This document shows, piece by piece, positions 1 through 8,317 of a stretch of 64,000 nucleotides of DNA. Position numbers and translations under genes: made by a program. Origin of the DNA: Nocardioides bruguierae. Its GTDB lineage: Bacteria > Actinomycetota > Actinomycetes > Propionibacteriales > Nocardioidaceae. The notes beneath the pieces were generated by a model. The model saw only the letters and a list, made by a program, of their open reading frames with translations, was not told where the DNA came from and did not search any database. The stretch's first letter is position 1. Every line of letters begins with the position of its first letter. The stretch is taken from contig NZ_JAMOIL010000016.1 in the NCBI RefSeq assembly GCF_023656415.1, forward strand, positions 79,831 to 143,830, read 5' to 3'.

Positions 1-365
1 CCCTGCGTGCGTGCCCGGTCGGCCGCGGCGACGGCGTCGACGTAGGTCTGCTCGGAGTCCTCCCAGCGGCGGTTGAGCCCCGGCAGCTGCGCGAGCGCGT
101 CGTCGTAGTCCTTCGCGAGGGAGCGCAGGGCCCCGGGCACGCCGTCCAGCCCGTCGCCCATCGTGGCCAGGACGCCGCCGAGCGCCGACATCTCGGCCTT
201 CAGGTCGGTCGCGGCCGTGCCCGTCCAGCCACCCCCGATGTCGTCGGGCGCCGTGGCGCTGCGCCGCCCGGTGCGGGCCACGTCCTCGCGCAGGTCGCCG
301 ACGGACGTGGCCACGCGCCGCAGACCGTCGGGGTCGACGTCGAGGGTGAAGTGCTTGTCGCTCAC
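1..365 (-). CDS. WXG100/ESX-like protein, N-terminal part (cut by window edge)
   Basis: The frame starts GTG-AGC-GAC-AAG (VSDKHFTLDVDPDGLRR) and stays open to the window edge, so the C-terminus is missing. Around residue 45 it has a GGGWTGTAA motif, the W-x-G hairpin of WXG100 proteins, followed by amphipathic helices and a YDDALAQ stretch. WXG100-fold modules are either small secreted partners or N-terminal targeting domains of larger type VII substrates; the cut prevents choosing. The GTG overlaps the stop of the upstream gene as GTGA, so the two are translationally coupled. The family assignment rests on one motif and the helical pattern. Confidence 0.6.
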   Translation of the reverse strand, partial: MSDKHFTLDVDPDGLRRVATSVGDLREDVARTGRRSATAPDDIGGGWTGTAATDLKAEMSALGGVLATMGDGLDGVPGALRSLAKDYDDALAQLPGLNRRWEDSEQTYVDAVAAADRARTQ

Positions 366-682
366 GAGCCGGACTCCGGCGAGAGGGAGAACCCGTCGGC
401 GAGGTCCTGGTCGAGCCTGGTCACGTCGATGACCTCCACGTTGATGTTGCCCGCGACCACGCCGGCCGAGGTCGCCGTCAGGTCCAGCGCCGCCCGCCAG
501 CCGATCTGGTACTTCTCGGCGCCGTCGGCGACGGCACCGGAGAACTCCCCGCAGGCACGCTGGACGGCGCCGCAGTGGCCGACCACGCCCGGCTGGGCGT
601 TCTGCAGGGTCTGGCGCAGGGTGCGGAACCGCTCGACCAGCGGCGTCACCGCCGCCGGGTCCAGGTACAGGTCGTCGGCCAC
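362..682 (-). CDS. Small ESX-associated-type helical protein
   Basis: About 106 residues, predominantly helical, with no signal peptide. It resembles the small WXG100/EspC-like partners of actinobacterial type VII systems in size, in its central IGWRAALDL segment (a W near the helical hairpin) and in being coupled to a WXG100-like gene through a GTGA overlap. I chose GTG at 682 because a GGAGGTG ribosome site lies five bases upstream. An in-frame GTG at 688 sits inside that site. The exact function is unknown. No secretion ATPase or membrane gene lies to its right, so any machinery must be beyond the left edge. Confidence 0.55.
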   Translation of the reverse strand: MADDLYLDPAAVTPLVERFRTLRQTLQNAQPGVVGHCGAVQRACGEFSGAVADGAEKYQIGWRAALDLTATSAGVVAGNINVEVIDVTRLDQDLADGFSLSPESGS

Positions 683-899
683 GTCCACCTCCGGGGTCTG
701 CCCGCGCCGCCGGGTCGGCGGGGCTCACGTGCGGCCTGCCCCCGCCGGGCCGCCGTCAAACCTCTCCTGCGCCCCGGGTTCGCCCGTCCCGCGCCCGGCC
801 GCGCCCGCAGGCAGCGACCACAGTCACCGACCACAGGCACCGACCAGGGGTCGACCGTGCCGGTGGCCACGGCCGGGCCCCGCCTAGGATGAGACCGCC

Positions 900-2129
900 A
901 TGCCGAGTCTTCCCGCCCTGCCGTCCCCGACCGCTGCGATCCTCACCGAGGTCGTCGACCAGCGGACGACGGACCTGGTGGCGCTGCGCCGCGAGCTGCA
1001 CGCGCACCCGGAGGTCTCCTGGGCCGAGGAGCAGACCACCGAGCGGCTCGTGGCCGCGGTGACCTCCCTGGGCTGGCGCACGCAGCGCCTGGCCCGGTCC
1101 GGCTTCGTGGCCGACCTCGGGGACGCCGGGCCGCTCGTCGCGCTGCGCACGGACATCGACGCGCTGCCGGTGCAGGAGGTCTCCGACGTCCCCTTCGCCA
1201 GCACCGTGCCCGGCGTCGCCCACGCCTGCGGGCACGACGTGCACATGACGGCGGTCGTCGGGGCCGCGGCCGCACTGACCGAGGTGCACCGCGCCGGCCT
1301 GCTGCCGGGGCGGGTGCGGCTGGTCTTCCAGCCGGCCGAGGAGGTCATGCCCGGGGGCGCCCTCGAGGTGCTCTCGGAGAGGCACCTCGACGAGGTCGAG
1401 CGGATCTTCGCGCTGCACTGCGACCCGGTGGTCGAGGTGGGTCGGGTCGCGCTGCGCTCGGGCGCGCTGACCAGCGCGGCCGACAAGATCGAGATCCGGC
1501 TGGAGGGCACCGGCGGTCACACCTCCCGCCCGCACCTCACCGGGGACCTGACCTTCGCGCTGGCCAAGCTCGTCACCGAGCTGCCGGCCGTGCTCTCGCG
1601 GCGGCTGGACCCGCGCGCGGGGGTCTCGGTGGTGTGGGGCGTGGTCCGCTCCGGCTCCGCGGTCAACGTCATCCCGCGCGACGGCCTGCTCGCCGGCACC
1701 ATCCGCATCCTCGACCGCGAGACCTGGCACTCCTGCGAGGACATGGTCCGCGAGCTCGTCCCGCAGATCGTGCGGCCCTACGGCGTCACCGCCCACCTGG
1801 ACTACCAGCGGGGCGTGGCGCCCGTGGTCAACGACCCCGCCGCCCACGCCGCGCTCGCCGCGACCGCCGCCGCCCTGCTCGGCCCCGGCCACGCGGACCA
1901 GGCCGTGCAGAGCCTCGGCGGCGAGGACTTCGGCTGGTACACCGACACGGTGCCCGGAGCGATGTTCCGGCTCGGCACGCGGACCCCCGGAGGCCGGGTC
2001 TACGACCTGCACCAGGGCGACCTCGTCGTCGACGAGGCCGCCATCGGCGTGGGCGCGCGGATGCTCGCGGGCGCAGCGCTGACCTCGCTGACCTCGCTCG
2101 CGGCGCCCGGTGGGGCAACGGGTGTTTAG
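900..2129 (+). CDS. M20 family amidohydrolase (hippurate/IAA-amino acid hydrolase type)
   Basis: 409 residues, the usual length for M20D peptidases, which hydrolyse N-acyl amino acids with a di-metal centre. Visible family motifs are RRELHAHPE near the N-terminus, HACGHDVHM (Cys and His metal ligands), FQPAEEV (catalytic and bridging Glu) and FALHCDP (third His). A later GGHTSRPH segment belongs to the dimerisation/substrate lid. The ATG lies nine bases after TAGGAT (885-890), fitting a leaderless transcript. The substrate cannot be read from sequence. The protein is cytoplasmic and stands alone before a lipoprotein gene. Confidence 0.9.
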   Translation: MPSLPALPSPTAAILTEVVDQRTTDLVALRRELHAHPEVSWAEEQTTERLVAAVTSLGWRTQRLARSGFVADLGDAGPLVALRTDIDALPVQEVSDVPFASTVPGVAHACGHDVHMTAVVGAAAALTEVHRAGLLPGRVRLVFQPAEEVMPGGALEVLSERHLDEVERIFALHCDPVVEVGRVALRSGALTSAADKIEIRLEGTGGHTSRPHLTGDLTFALAKLVTELPAVLSRRLDPRAGVSVVWGVVRSGSAVNVIPRDGLLAGTIRILDRETWHSCEDMVRELVPQIVRPYGVTAHLDYQRGVAPVVNDPAAHAALAATAAALLGPGHADQAVQSLGGEDFGWYTDTVPGAMFRLGTRTPGGRVYDLHQGDLVVDEAAIGVGARMLAGAALTSLTSLAAPGGATGV

Positions 2130-2186
2130 TCCTTCCTGACGCGGGCATGGTGGCTGCGTCACCTCACTCCTCGGGAAGGACGACCT

Positions 2187-2867
2187 GTGCGACGCCACTC
2201 CCAGCGGCGCCCCCGCGCGCGCGTCGCGGCACCGGCCCTGGTGCTCGCCGCGCTCCTGGCCACCGCGGGCTGCGCGGACGACGGCGGGGCCACCGAGCAG
2301 ATCGAGCTCGACGCATCCCCCAGCACGGCCGCGCCCGAGGAGCCGGACGCCTCGGCCGGCGCCGACGCCGGCGCGACGGACGGCTCGACGGACGGCGCGG
2401 ACCGGACCGTGCCGCGTGACCCCCGCGACGGTGAGCTGATCGCCGGGCGGGAGCCGCGGCGCCTCGACGCCGAGCAGCGCGCCGTCCTCGACGTGCACCT
2501 GGCGTACTGGGACGAGCGGCTGCGGTCGTTCCGCACCCAGCGCGTCGACCAGGACCGCGTCTACGAGCTGGCCACGGGTGCGGCCGCCGAGTTCGTCGTC
2601 TCCTACAGCCGCGAGCTGGCCCGCCAGGGTCACGACCAGGTGGGCGGGGCGATCCTGGGCGTGCGCCGGGTCAGCGTCACCGGCGACCGGGCCCGCGTCC
2701 TGACCTGCTTCCGCAACAGCGCGGTCGACGTGGACGCGCGCACGCGCAAGCCGGTCGAGCCCGCCGTCGCGTTCGCCCAGACCACCGACCTCCTGGTCCG
2801 CGAGGGCCCGGACTGGCGCGTCACCTCCACCACCCTGACGAGCAACGACCCCTGCGAGTACCGATGA
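2187..2867 (+). CDS. Lipoprotein with SnoaL/NTF2-like C-terminal domain
   Basis: 226 residues starting GTG, with GGAAGG ten bases upstream. Residues 1-30 are a basic n-region, a hydrophobic core and the lipobox LLATAGC, so the protein should be anchored outside the membrane. Residues 30-70 are a low-complexity Asp/Ala/Gly/Thr linker. Residues 85-226 are a compact domain with AYWDERLRSF near its start and two Cys (TCFRNS, DPCEYR) that could form a disulfide. This looks like the small cone-shaped fold of Mce-associated/NTF2-like proteins. It overlaps the next gene by ATGA and probably acts with it. Function unknown. Confidence 0.7.
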   Translation: MRRHSQRRPRARVAAPALVLAALLATAGCADDGGATEQIELDASPSTAAPEEPDASAGADAGATDGSTDGADRTVPRDPRDGELIAGREPRRLDAEQRAVLDVHLAYWDERLRSFRTQRVDQDRVYELATGAAAEFVVSYSRELARQGHDQVGGAILGVRRVSVTGDRARVLTCFRNSAVDVDARTRKPVEPAVAFAQTTDLLVREGPDWRVTSTTLTSNDPCEYR

Positions 2868-3997
2868 GCACCCACGGCCCCGTGCGCAGCCCTGTCACCC
2901 GCCCCGCCACCCGCCGCGCGCCGCGCCGCGCCACCGGCCTGGCCGCCGCGTCGGTCCTGGCCGGTGTGGGTCTCGCCCTCGTGAGCACGCCGCCGGCGTC
3001 CGCGGACCCCTACGGCGGCGGCAGCGCCCCCGGGGAGGGCTCCTACGCCGCCGAGGTGAGCGTCCGCGTCACCGGTGACGTCGACCCCGGCCTGCGCGCC
3101 ACCGTGGCCGGCCCGCCGCCGCTGTGCTGGTGGGAGCGGCTCTCGTGGGGCGACGGCTCCGGTGACCCGCAGGTCGTCGCCGACGCGCTGGACGCGATGG
3201 TGGCCGAGACCCCCACGCTGCTCCAGTCGAGCACCAACCTCGGCTTCTCCCTGTCGTTCGCCAACCGCGACCCGCGCGGGGCCGTGAAGGACGCGGTGGA
3301 GCGGGACGAGGCGAACCCCGACCAGGACCTCACCTGGTACAACCTGCGCTACGCGGAGGGCCCCTCCAGCGTCGCCGACACCGAGGCCCTGATCGATGCC
3401 GGTTGCGGCCTCGGCGCCAACGAGATCCCGCCGCAGCTGGGCGGCGGCCGGGTGCCCGTCAGCTACGCGGTCTTCCCCCAGGGGCAGGAGCCGGAGCCGG
3501 TCGTGGACCCCGAGCAGCTCGCCGCCTACGCGTACCGGGTGATGCGCCTGGTCGAGCCCGCGCTGGACTGGAACCCCCGGGCGCGCAGCGTCGGGGGAGC
3601 CACCCTGGTCAACCTGCCCACGTGGCTGTGGACCTCGGACTCCGACGCGGTCGCCGAGCGCGAGGTCATCGCCAGCGCCGCGAGGGTCTCCGCCACCGTG
3701 CGGGCCGAGACGGACGGCGTCCTGGTGACCTCGCCGGCGGGCACGGTGCGCTGCGACGCGCGGGAGGCCGCCACGTCCTACTCCCCGTCCACGGACGAGG
3801 CGGACGCCTGCACCCTGGCGTTCACCCGCGCCTCGTGGGGCTACGCCGACGGCTTCCCCGTGGAGGCCTCGACGGTGTGGGACGCCCGCTGGACCTCCTC
3901 CACCGGCGAGTCCGGCACGCTGGAGCAGCGGACGCAGGGCGCGGTCACCGACATCCCGGTCGCCGAGAGCCAGACCGTGGTCACCGGGGCGCGCTGA
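2864..3997 (+). CDS. Secreted protein of unknown function
   Basis: 377 residues with an N-terminal export signal: Arg-rich start, hydrophobic stretch (LAAASVLAGVGLALV) and an Ala-rich cleavage region ending PPASADP. The mature part has no transmembrane segment. It is rich in aromatic residues and has four Cys (CWWERLSWG, GCGLGA, RCDARE, CTLAF) that could pair outside the cell. I recognise no catalytic motif. Its ATG overlaps the stop of the preceding lipoprotein gene, which implies one transcript and a shared surface role. A strong hairpin follows its stop. Confidence 0.7.
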   Translation: MSTHGPVRSPVTRPATRRAPRRATGLAAASVLAGVGLALVSTPPASADPYGGGSAPGEGSYAAEVSVRVTGDVDPGLRATVAGPPPLCWWERLSWGDGSGDPQVVADALDAMVAETPTLLQSSTNLGFSLSFANRDPRGAVKDAVERDEANPDQDLTWYNLRYAEGPSSVADTEALIDAGCGLGANEIPPQLGGGRVPVSYAVFPQGQEPEPVVDPEQLAAYAYRVMRLVEPALDWNPRARSVGGATLVNLPTWLWTSDSDAVAEREVIASAARVSATVRAETDGVLVTSPAGTVRCDAREAATSYSPSTDEADACTLAFTRASWGYADGFPVEASTVWDARWTSSTGESGTLEQRTQGAVTDIPVAESQTVVTGAR

Positions 3998-4037
3998 GCA
4001 GACGCCCACCACGAGCACCCGGCCACACCCGGCCGAC

Positions 4038-4083
4038 AGCACGAGGGCCGGTCCTCCCCGCGGGGAGGACCGGCCCTCGTGCT
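4038..4083. terminator. Perfect 46-nt palindrome, bidirectional terminator
   Basis: The two 23-nt halves are exact reverse complements (arm AGCACGAGGGCCGGTCCTCC...), with no loop bases and no T-tract. It sits between two converging genes and can fold on either strand. Confidence 0.8.
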
Positions 4084-4116
4084 GCGTGGGACGGCCGTGC
4101 GGCCGCCCGAGGAGTG

Positions 4117-5442
4117 CTAGCCGAGCTTGTACGGCTGCCCGGACGCCGCGGGCGGCCGGGAGTGCCCGACCAGGCCGGCGACGGCGAACAGCGTCACCAC
4201 GTAGGGCAGCATCAGCATGAACTGGCTGGGCACCGGCGAGCCGATGACCGACAGGGTGCCCTGGAGCTGGGAGGCGAAGCCGAACAGCAGGGCGGCCAGC
4301 GTGGCCCGGATGGGGTCCCACTTGCCGAAGATGACCGCCGCCAGGGCGATGTAGCCCGCGCCGCCGGTCATCTCGCGGTTGAACTGCGAGACGGCCACCA
4401 GCGTGTACGAGGCGCCGCCCAGGCCGGCGATGGCGCCCGCGAGCAGCACGGTGCGGAACCGGGTGCGGTTCACCTTGATGCCCACGGTGTCGGCGGCCTT
4501 CGGGTGCTCGCCGACGGCCCGCAGCCGCAGGCCCCACCGGGTGCGCCACAGCGCGAAGGTCACCAGTGCCACGGCCACGTAGAGCGCGTAGACGAGCAGG
4601 GTCTGCCGGAACAGCACCGGACCGATGAGCGGGATGTCGCCCAGGATCGGGATGTCGATGGCGCGGAACCGCGGCGGCGAGTTCAGCGTGGCCGCGTTGG
4701 GCGCGAGCACCTGGCTGAACATGAAGCTCGTGACCCCGATGACCAGCACGTTGAGCACGACGCCGACGATCACCTGCTCGACGAAGTAGCGGACCGCGAA
4801 GACGGCGAGCAGCACCGCGACGAGCATGCCCGCGAACGCGGCACCCGCCGAGGCGACGATCGCGCCGGTGAAGTCACCGGCGCTCTCGCCCAGCGCGGAG
4901 ACCAGCGGGGGAGCGGCCAGGGAGCCGACGATCGCCGCGGCGAACGCGCCGAAGAGCAGCTGCCCCTCGATGGCGATGTTCACGACGCCCGCCCGCTCGC
5001 CGAGCACGCCGCCCAGGGCGCCGAAGACGAGCGGGACGGCCAGGGCCAGCGAGCCGGACAGCAGGCCGACCATGGGGATGGTGCCGTCCGCGGCGGCCCA
5101 GGCCAGGAACGCCAGGAGACCGACCACGGCGTACAGCGCCGTCTCCCACATCGGGGTGCGGTGCCCGGTGAGCTGCCGGCGCCAGGAGTCGACGGAGACC
5201 AGGGCCATCACGACGATCCCGATCCACGCGGTCAGCTCCGCGGGGACGACCACGTCGGGCAGCTGGAAGAGGTCCTTGCCGGTGGCCAGGCGGAACGTGG
5301 TGTCGCCGTCCTGGGCGCCCAGGGCCACGGCCAGCGCGAGGGCCACCGTGATCACCGTGAGGATCACCGGGACCTTGCGCGGGACGATCTCGACCCGGTC
5401 CGGCGACGCGACCGGCGCGGAGGCGGGGGCGGTGGTGCTCAT
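4117..5442 (-). CDS. Nucleoside ABC transporter permease (second permease)
   Basis: 441 residues, strongly hydrophobic, with about ten membrane spans after a 40-residue cytoplasmic head. Segments typical of the BMP/RbsC-class permeases are GERAGVVNIAIEGQ (residues ~150-165), LRLRAVGEHPKAADTVGI (the coupling loop to the ATPase) and GGAGYIALAAVIFGKW. It partners the permease just upstream to form the import channel. ATG at 5442 overlaps the TGA of that gene and has AAGGAGG before it. Last gene of the transporter operon, before the palindromic terminator. Family members import nucleosides; the precise substrate here is inferred from the salvage genes nearby. Confidence 0.92.
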   Translation of the reverse strand: MSTTAPASAPVASPDRVEIVPRKVPVILTVITVALALAVALGAQDGDTTFRLATGKDLFQLPDVVVPAELTAWIGIVVMALVSVDSWRRQLTGHRTPMWETALYAVVGLLAFLAWAAADGTIPMVGLLSGSLALAVPLVFGALGGVLGERAGVVNIAIEGQLLFGAFAAAIVGSLAAPPLVSALGESAGDFTGAIVASAGAAFAGMLVAVLLAVFAVRYFVEQVIVGVVLNVLVIGVTSFMFSQVLAPNAATLNSPPRFRAIDIPILGDIPLIGPVLFRQTLLVYALYVAVALVTFALWRTRWGLRLRAVGEHPKAADTVGIKVNRTRFRTVLLAGAIAGLGGASYTLVAVSQFNREMTGGAGYIALAAVIFGKWDPIRATLAALLFGFASQLQGTLSVIGSPVPSQFMLMLPYVVTLFAVAGLVGHSRPPAASGQPYKLG

Positions 5443-6686
5443 GCGGCCTCCTTCGTGGGCAGGCGGAAGACGGCCCGCACGAGGGGCGGGGCCGCGAGGA
5501 ACAGGACGATGAGGGACTGCACGACCAGCACGATGTCGACCGGGATGCCCTCCGAGGCCTGCATCAGGAAGCCGCCGGACTTGAAGGCGCCGAAGAGCAG
5601 GCCCGCGAAGAAGATGCCGATCGGCCGCGAGCGCCCGAGGAGGGCCACGGTGATGGCGTCGAAGCCGATCCCGGAGTCCAGGTCGAGGGCGACGCCACTG
5701 GTGACGGTGCCCAGCACCTGGTTCACGCCGGCCAGGCCCACGAGGGCACCGGCGATCAGCATCGCGGCCACGTAGGTGCGGCCGACGTCGATGCCGGCGG
5801 TGCGGGCGGCGTGCGGGTTCTCGCCCACCGCGCGGAACCGGTAGCCCAGCGCCGAGCGGTTCAGCAGCCACCAGCAGAAGGCGACGGCGGCGACGGCGAG
5901 CAGGAAGCCGGCGTGCAGGTTGAAGCGGTCCCCGAGCAGGTCGGGGAGGATCGCGGTGTCCTGCGCGGGCGCCGACTTCGGGTTCGACGAGCCGGGCTGC
6001 TGGAGCAGGCCCTGCCGCGAGAGCGCGAAGAACAGCAGGTAGTAGCCGACGTAGTTGAGCATGATCGTGACGATCACCTCGTGCGCGCCGGTGCGGGCCT
6101 TGAGCAGGCCCGCGAGCCCGGCCCACAGGGCACCGGCCAGGGCGCCCACGATGATCGCCAGCGGCAGGTGGATCCAGATGGTCAGCGAGGAGAGCGACTC
6201 CGAGAGCGCGATCCAGCCGGCGGCGCCGCCGGCCAGCAGCATCTGGCCCTGGCCACCGATGTTGAACATGCCGGCCCGGAAGGCCAGGCCGACGCCGAGG
6301 CCCGCGAGGATCAGCGGTGCCGCGTACTTCAGGGTCTCGGTCAGGGGTCGGATGCCGGAGAGGAAGTCGTCCGCGTTGGTGTTGTAGACCGACCCGCGGA
6401 ACAGCGCCGAGTACGCCCCCTCGATCGCGTTCCAGGACGCGGCGAAGAAGTCGCTGGGGCGCGCACCGATGTAGCCGAAGGTCGTGCGGACCTCCTCGTC
6501 GGTGAACAGGATCATCAGCGAGCCGACCAGGACGGCCAGGATGATCGCGCCCACCGCGACCAGCGCGTTGCCCTGGGTGATGGAGCGCAGCACGGTGTGC
6601 CAGTAGTTGTGCTGCTCCGGCGGCGTCGGCTGCTCGCTCTCCGGGGGAGGGGAGGCCTGGGCGGTGGCGGCGTTGTCGTCGCTCAT
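5439..6686 (-). CDS. Nucleoside ABC transporter permease (first permease)
   Basis: 415 residues. The N-terminal 35 residues are Pro/Glu-rich and cytoplasmic, then come repeated membrane spans. Diagnostic segments are FRAGMFNIGGQGQM (residues ~135-150), GAHEVIVTIMLNYVGYY and YRFRAVGENPHAARTAGI, the last being the coupling loop. This is the larger permease partner in BMP-type nucleoside importers and heterodimerises with the following gene. Its ATG shares one base with the stop of the ATPase gene (TGATG), so translation is coupled. One insertion between spans 1 and 2 (TDEEVRTTFGYIG, DDFLSGIRPLTE) is likely extracellular. Confidence 0.92.
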   Translation of the reverse strand: MSDDNAATAQASPPPESEQPTPPEQHNYWHTVLRSITQGNALVAVGAIILAVLVGSLMILFTDEEVRTTFGYIGARPSDFFAASWNAIEGAYSALFRGSVYNTNADDFLSGIRPLTETLKYAAPLILAGLGVGLAFRAGMFNIGGQGQMLLAGGAAGWIALSESLSSLTIWIHLPLAIIVGALAGALWAGLAGLLKARTGAHEVIVTIMLNYVGYYLLFFALSRQGLLQQPGSSNPKSAPAQDTAILPDLLGDRFNLHAGFLLAVAAVAFCWWLLNRSALGYRFRAVGENPHAARTAGIDVGRTYVAAMLIAGALVGLAGVNQVLGTVTSGVALDLDSGIGFDAITVALLGRSRPIGIFFAGLLFGAFKSGGFLMQASEGIPVDIVLVVQSLIVLFLAAPPLVRAVFRLPTKEAA

Positions 6687-8197
6687 CAGGCCACCCCCGC
6701 CGGACGCTCACCGGTCATCATCAGCCCGAGCACGTCGCGCGGGGTGTCCGCGGGGACGATGCCGACGATCTGACCTCGGTACACGACCATGATCCTGTCT
6801 GCGAGGGCCACGACCTCGTCGAGCTCGGTCGAGACGACCACGACGGGTACGCCGGCGTCTCGCGTGGCGATGATCTGCTTGTGGATGAACTCGATCGAGC
6901 CGACGTCCACGCCGCGGGTGGGCTGCGCGGCCACGAGGAGCCGCAGGTCCTTCGACAGCTCGCGGGCCACGACGACCTTCTGCTGGTTGCCGCCCGAGAG
7001 GTTGCCCGCCTGCGTGGTGATGCCGGGGGCGCGGACGTCGTACTCCTCGAGCTTGGCCTGGGCGAAGGCGTCCAGGTCGGCCCGGCGCACGGTGCCGGCG
7101 CTCACGAACGGGCCGGAGAAGCTGCGGTCGAGCATGAGGTTCTCGGCGATGGTGAAGGAGCTGACCAGGCCGTCGACCTGGCGGTCCTCGGGCACGAAGC
7201 CCACGCCGGAGTCGAGCACCTGGCGGACGTTGCGGCCGACGAGCTCCTTGCCGTCCAGCGTGATGGAGCCGGCGACGTGCTCCTGGAGGCCCATGAGCGC
7301 CTCGGTGAGCTCGGTCTGCCCGTTGCCCTGCACGCCGGCCACGCACAGCACCTCGCCGGCGCGCACGGTGAAGGTCATGCCGTTGACGTGGGCGAGGCCG
7401 GTGTCGTCGCGGACCACGAGGTCGGAGACCACGAGCGCGTCGTCCCCGAGGGTCGGGGCGTCCTTCTGGACGGTCAGCTCGACGGCGCGACCCACCATGA
7501 GCGAGGCCAGCTCGGTGTTGCTGGCGGTCGGCTCGGCCTCGCCGACGACCTTGCCGAGGCGGATGACCGTGATCCGGTCCGCCACCTCGCGCACCTCGCG
7601 GAGCTTGTGGGTGATGAAGACGATCCCGACCCCGGAGGACTTGAGCTGGCGCATGATGCCCATCAGCTCGTCGGTCTCCTGCGGGGTGAGCACCGCGGTC
7701 GGCTCGTCGAAGACGAGGACCTTCGCGTCGCGGGAGAGCGCCTTGATGATCTCGACGCGCTGCTGGACGCCGACGGGGAGGTCCTCGACGACGGCGTCGG
7801 GGTCGACGTGGAAGCCGAACCGTGCCGAGATCTCGCGGACCTTCTCGCGGGCGGCCTCCAGGTCGAGCTTCCCGGCGAAGCCGGTCTGCTCGTTGCCCAG
7901 CACGACGTTCTCCGCGACGGTGAAGACCGGCACCAGCATGAAGTGCTGGTGGACCATGCCGATGCCCGAGGCGATCGCGTCGCCGGGGCCGGCGAAGCTC
8001 TGCACCTCCCCGTCCAGGACGATCTCGCCCTCGTCGGCCTGGTAGAGGCCGTAGAGGACGTTCATCAGCGTCGACTTGCCGGCGCCGTTCTCGCCGAGGA
8101 GGCAGTGCACCTCCCCGGGCTCGACGGTCAGGGAGATGTGGTCGTTGGCGACGAGCGCTCCGAAGCGCTTGGTGATGTTGCGCAGTGCCAGCTGCAT
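6686..8197 (-). CDS. Nucleoside ABC transporter, duplicated ATP-binding protein
   Basis: 503 residues holding two fused nucleotide-binding domains, as in RbsA/NupA-type importers. Domain 1 has a canonical Walker A (GENGAGKST), and its Walker B region reads VFDEPTAVLTP. Domain 2 has a degenerate Walker A (GVQGNGQTE) and a signature LSGGNQQKVVVAREL, the usual asymmetric arrangement. I chose ATG at 8197 (MQLALRN): TAGGAT ends seven bases upstream, so the message is probably leaderless. The upstream in-frame GTG would read through this promoter. It energises the two permeases that follow. Confidence 0.95.
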   Translation of the reverse strand: MQLALRNITKRFGALVANDHISLTVEPGEVHCLLGENGAGKSTLMNVLYGLYQADEGEIVLDGEVQSFAGPGDAIASGIGMVHQHFMLVPVFTVAENVVLGNEQTGFAGKLDLEAAREKVREISARFGFHVDPDAVVEDLPVGVQQRVEIIKALSRDAKVLVFDEPTAVLTPQETDELMGIMRQLKSSGVGIVFITHKLREVREVADRITVIRLGKVVGEAEPTASNTELASLMVGRAVELTVQKDAPTLGDDALVVSDLVVRDDTGLAHVNGMTFTVRAGEVLCVAGVQGNGQTELTEALMGLQEHVAGSITLDGKELVGRNVRQVLDSGVGFVPEDRQVDGLVSSFTIAENLMLDRSFSGPFVSAGTVRRADLDAFAQAKLEEYDVRAPGITTQAGNLSGGNQQKVVVARELSKDLRLLVAAQPTRGVDVGSIEFIHKQIIATRDAGVPVVVVSTELDEVVALADRIMVVYRGQIVGIVPADTPRDVLGLMMTGERPAGVA

Positions 8198-8246
8198 GCT
8201 CGCGATCCTAGGGAACGAGGCGGGAGCGCACGAGACCAGCACGCGC

Positions 8247-8282
8247 CCGAGGGGGGCCGACCACGTGGTCGACCCCCCTCGG
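8247..8282. terminator. Hairpin terminator after the BMP lipoprotein gene
   Basis: Two 18-nt arms (CCGAGGGGGGCCGACCAC and its complement) with one mismatch and no loop. It lies between the lipoprotein stop and the ATPase promoter, so the solute-binding protein may be transcribed more strongly than the rest. Confidence 0.7.
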
Positions 8283-8317
8283 TGCCGTGGCCTCGGGCGT
8301 GCCCGGGGCGGACGGGC

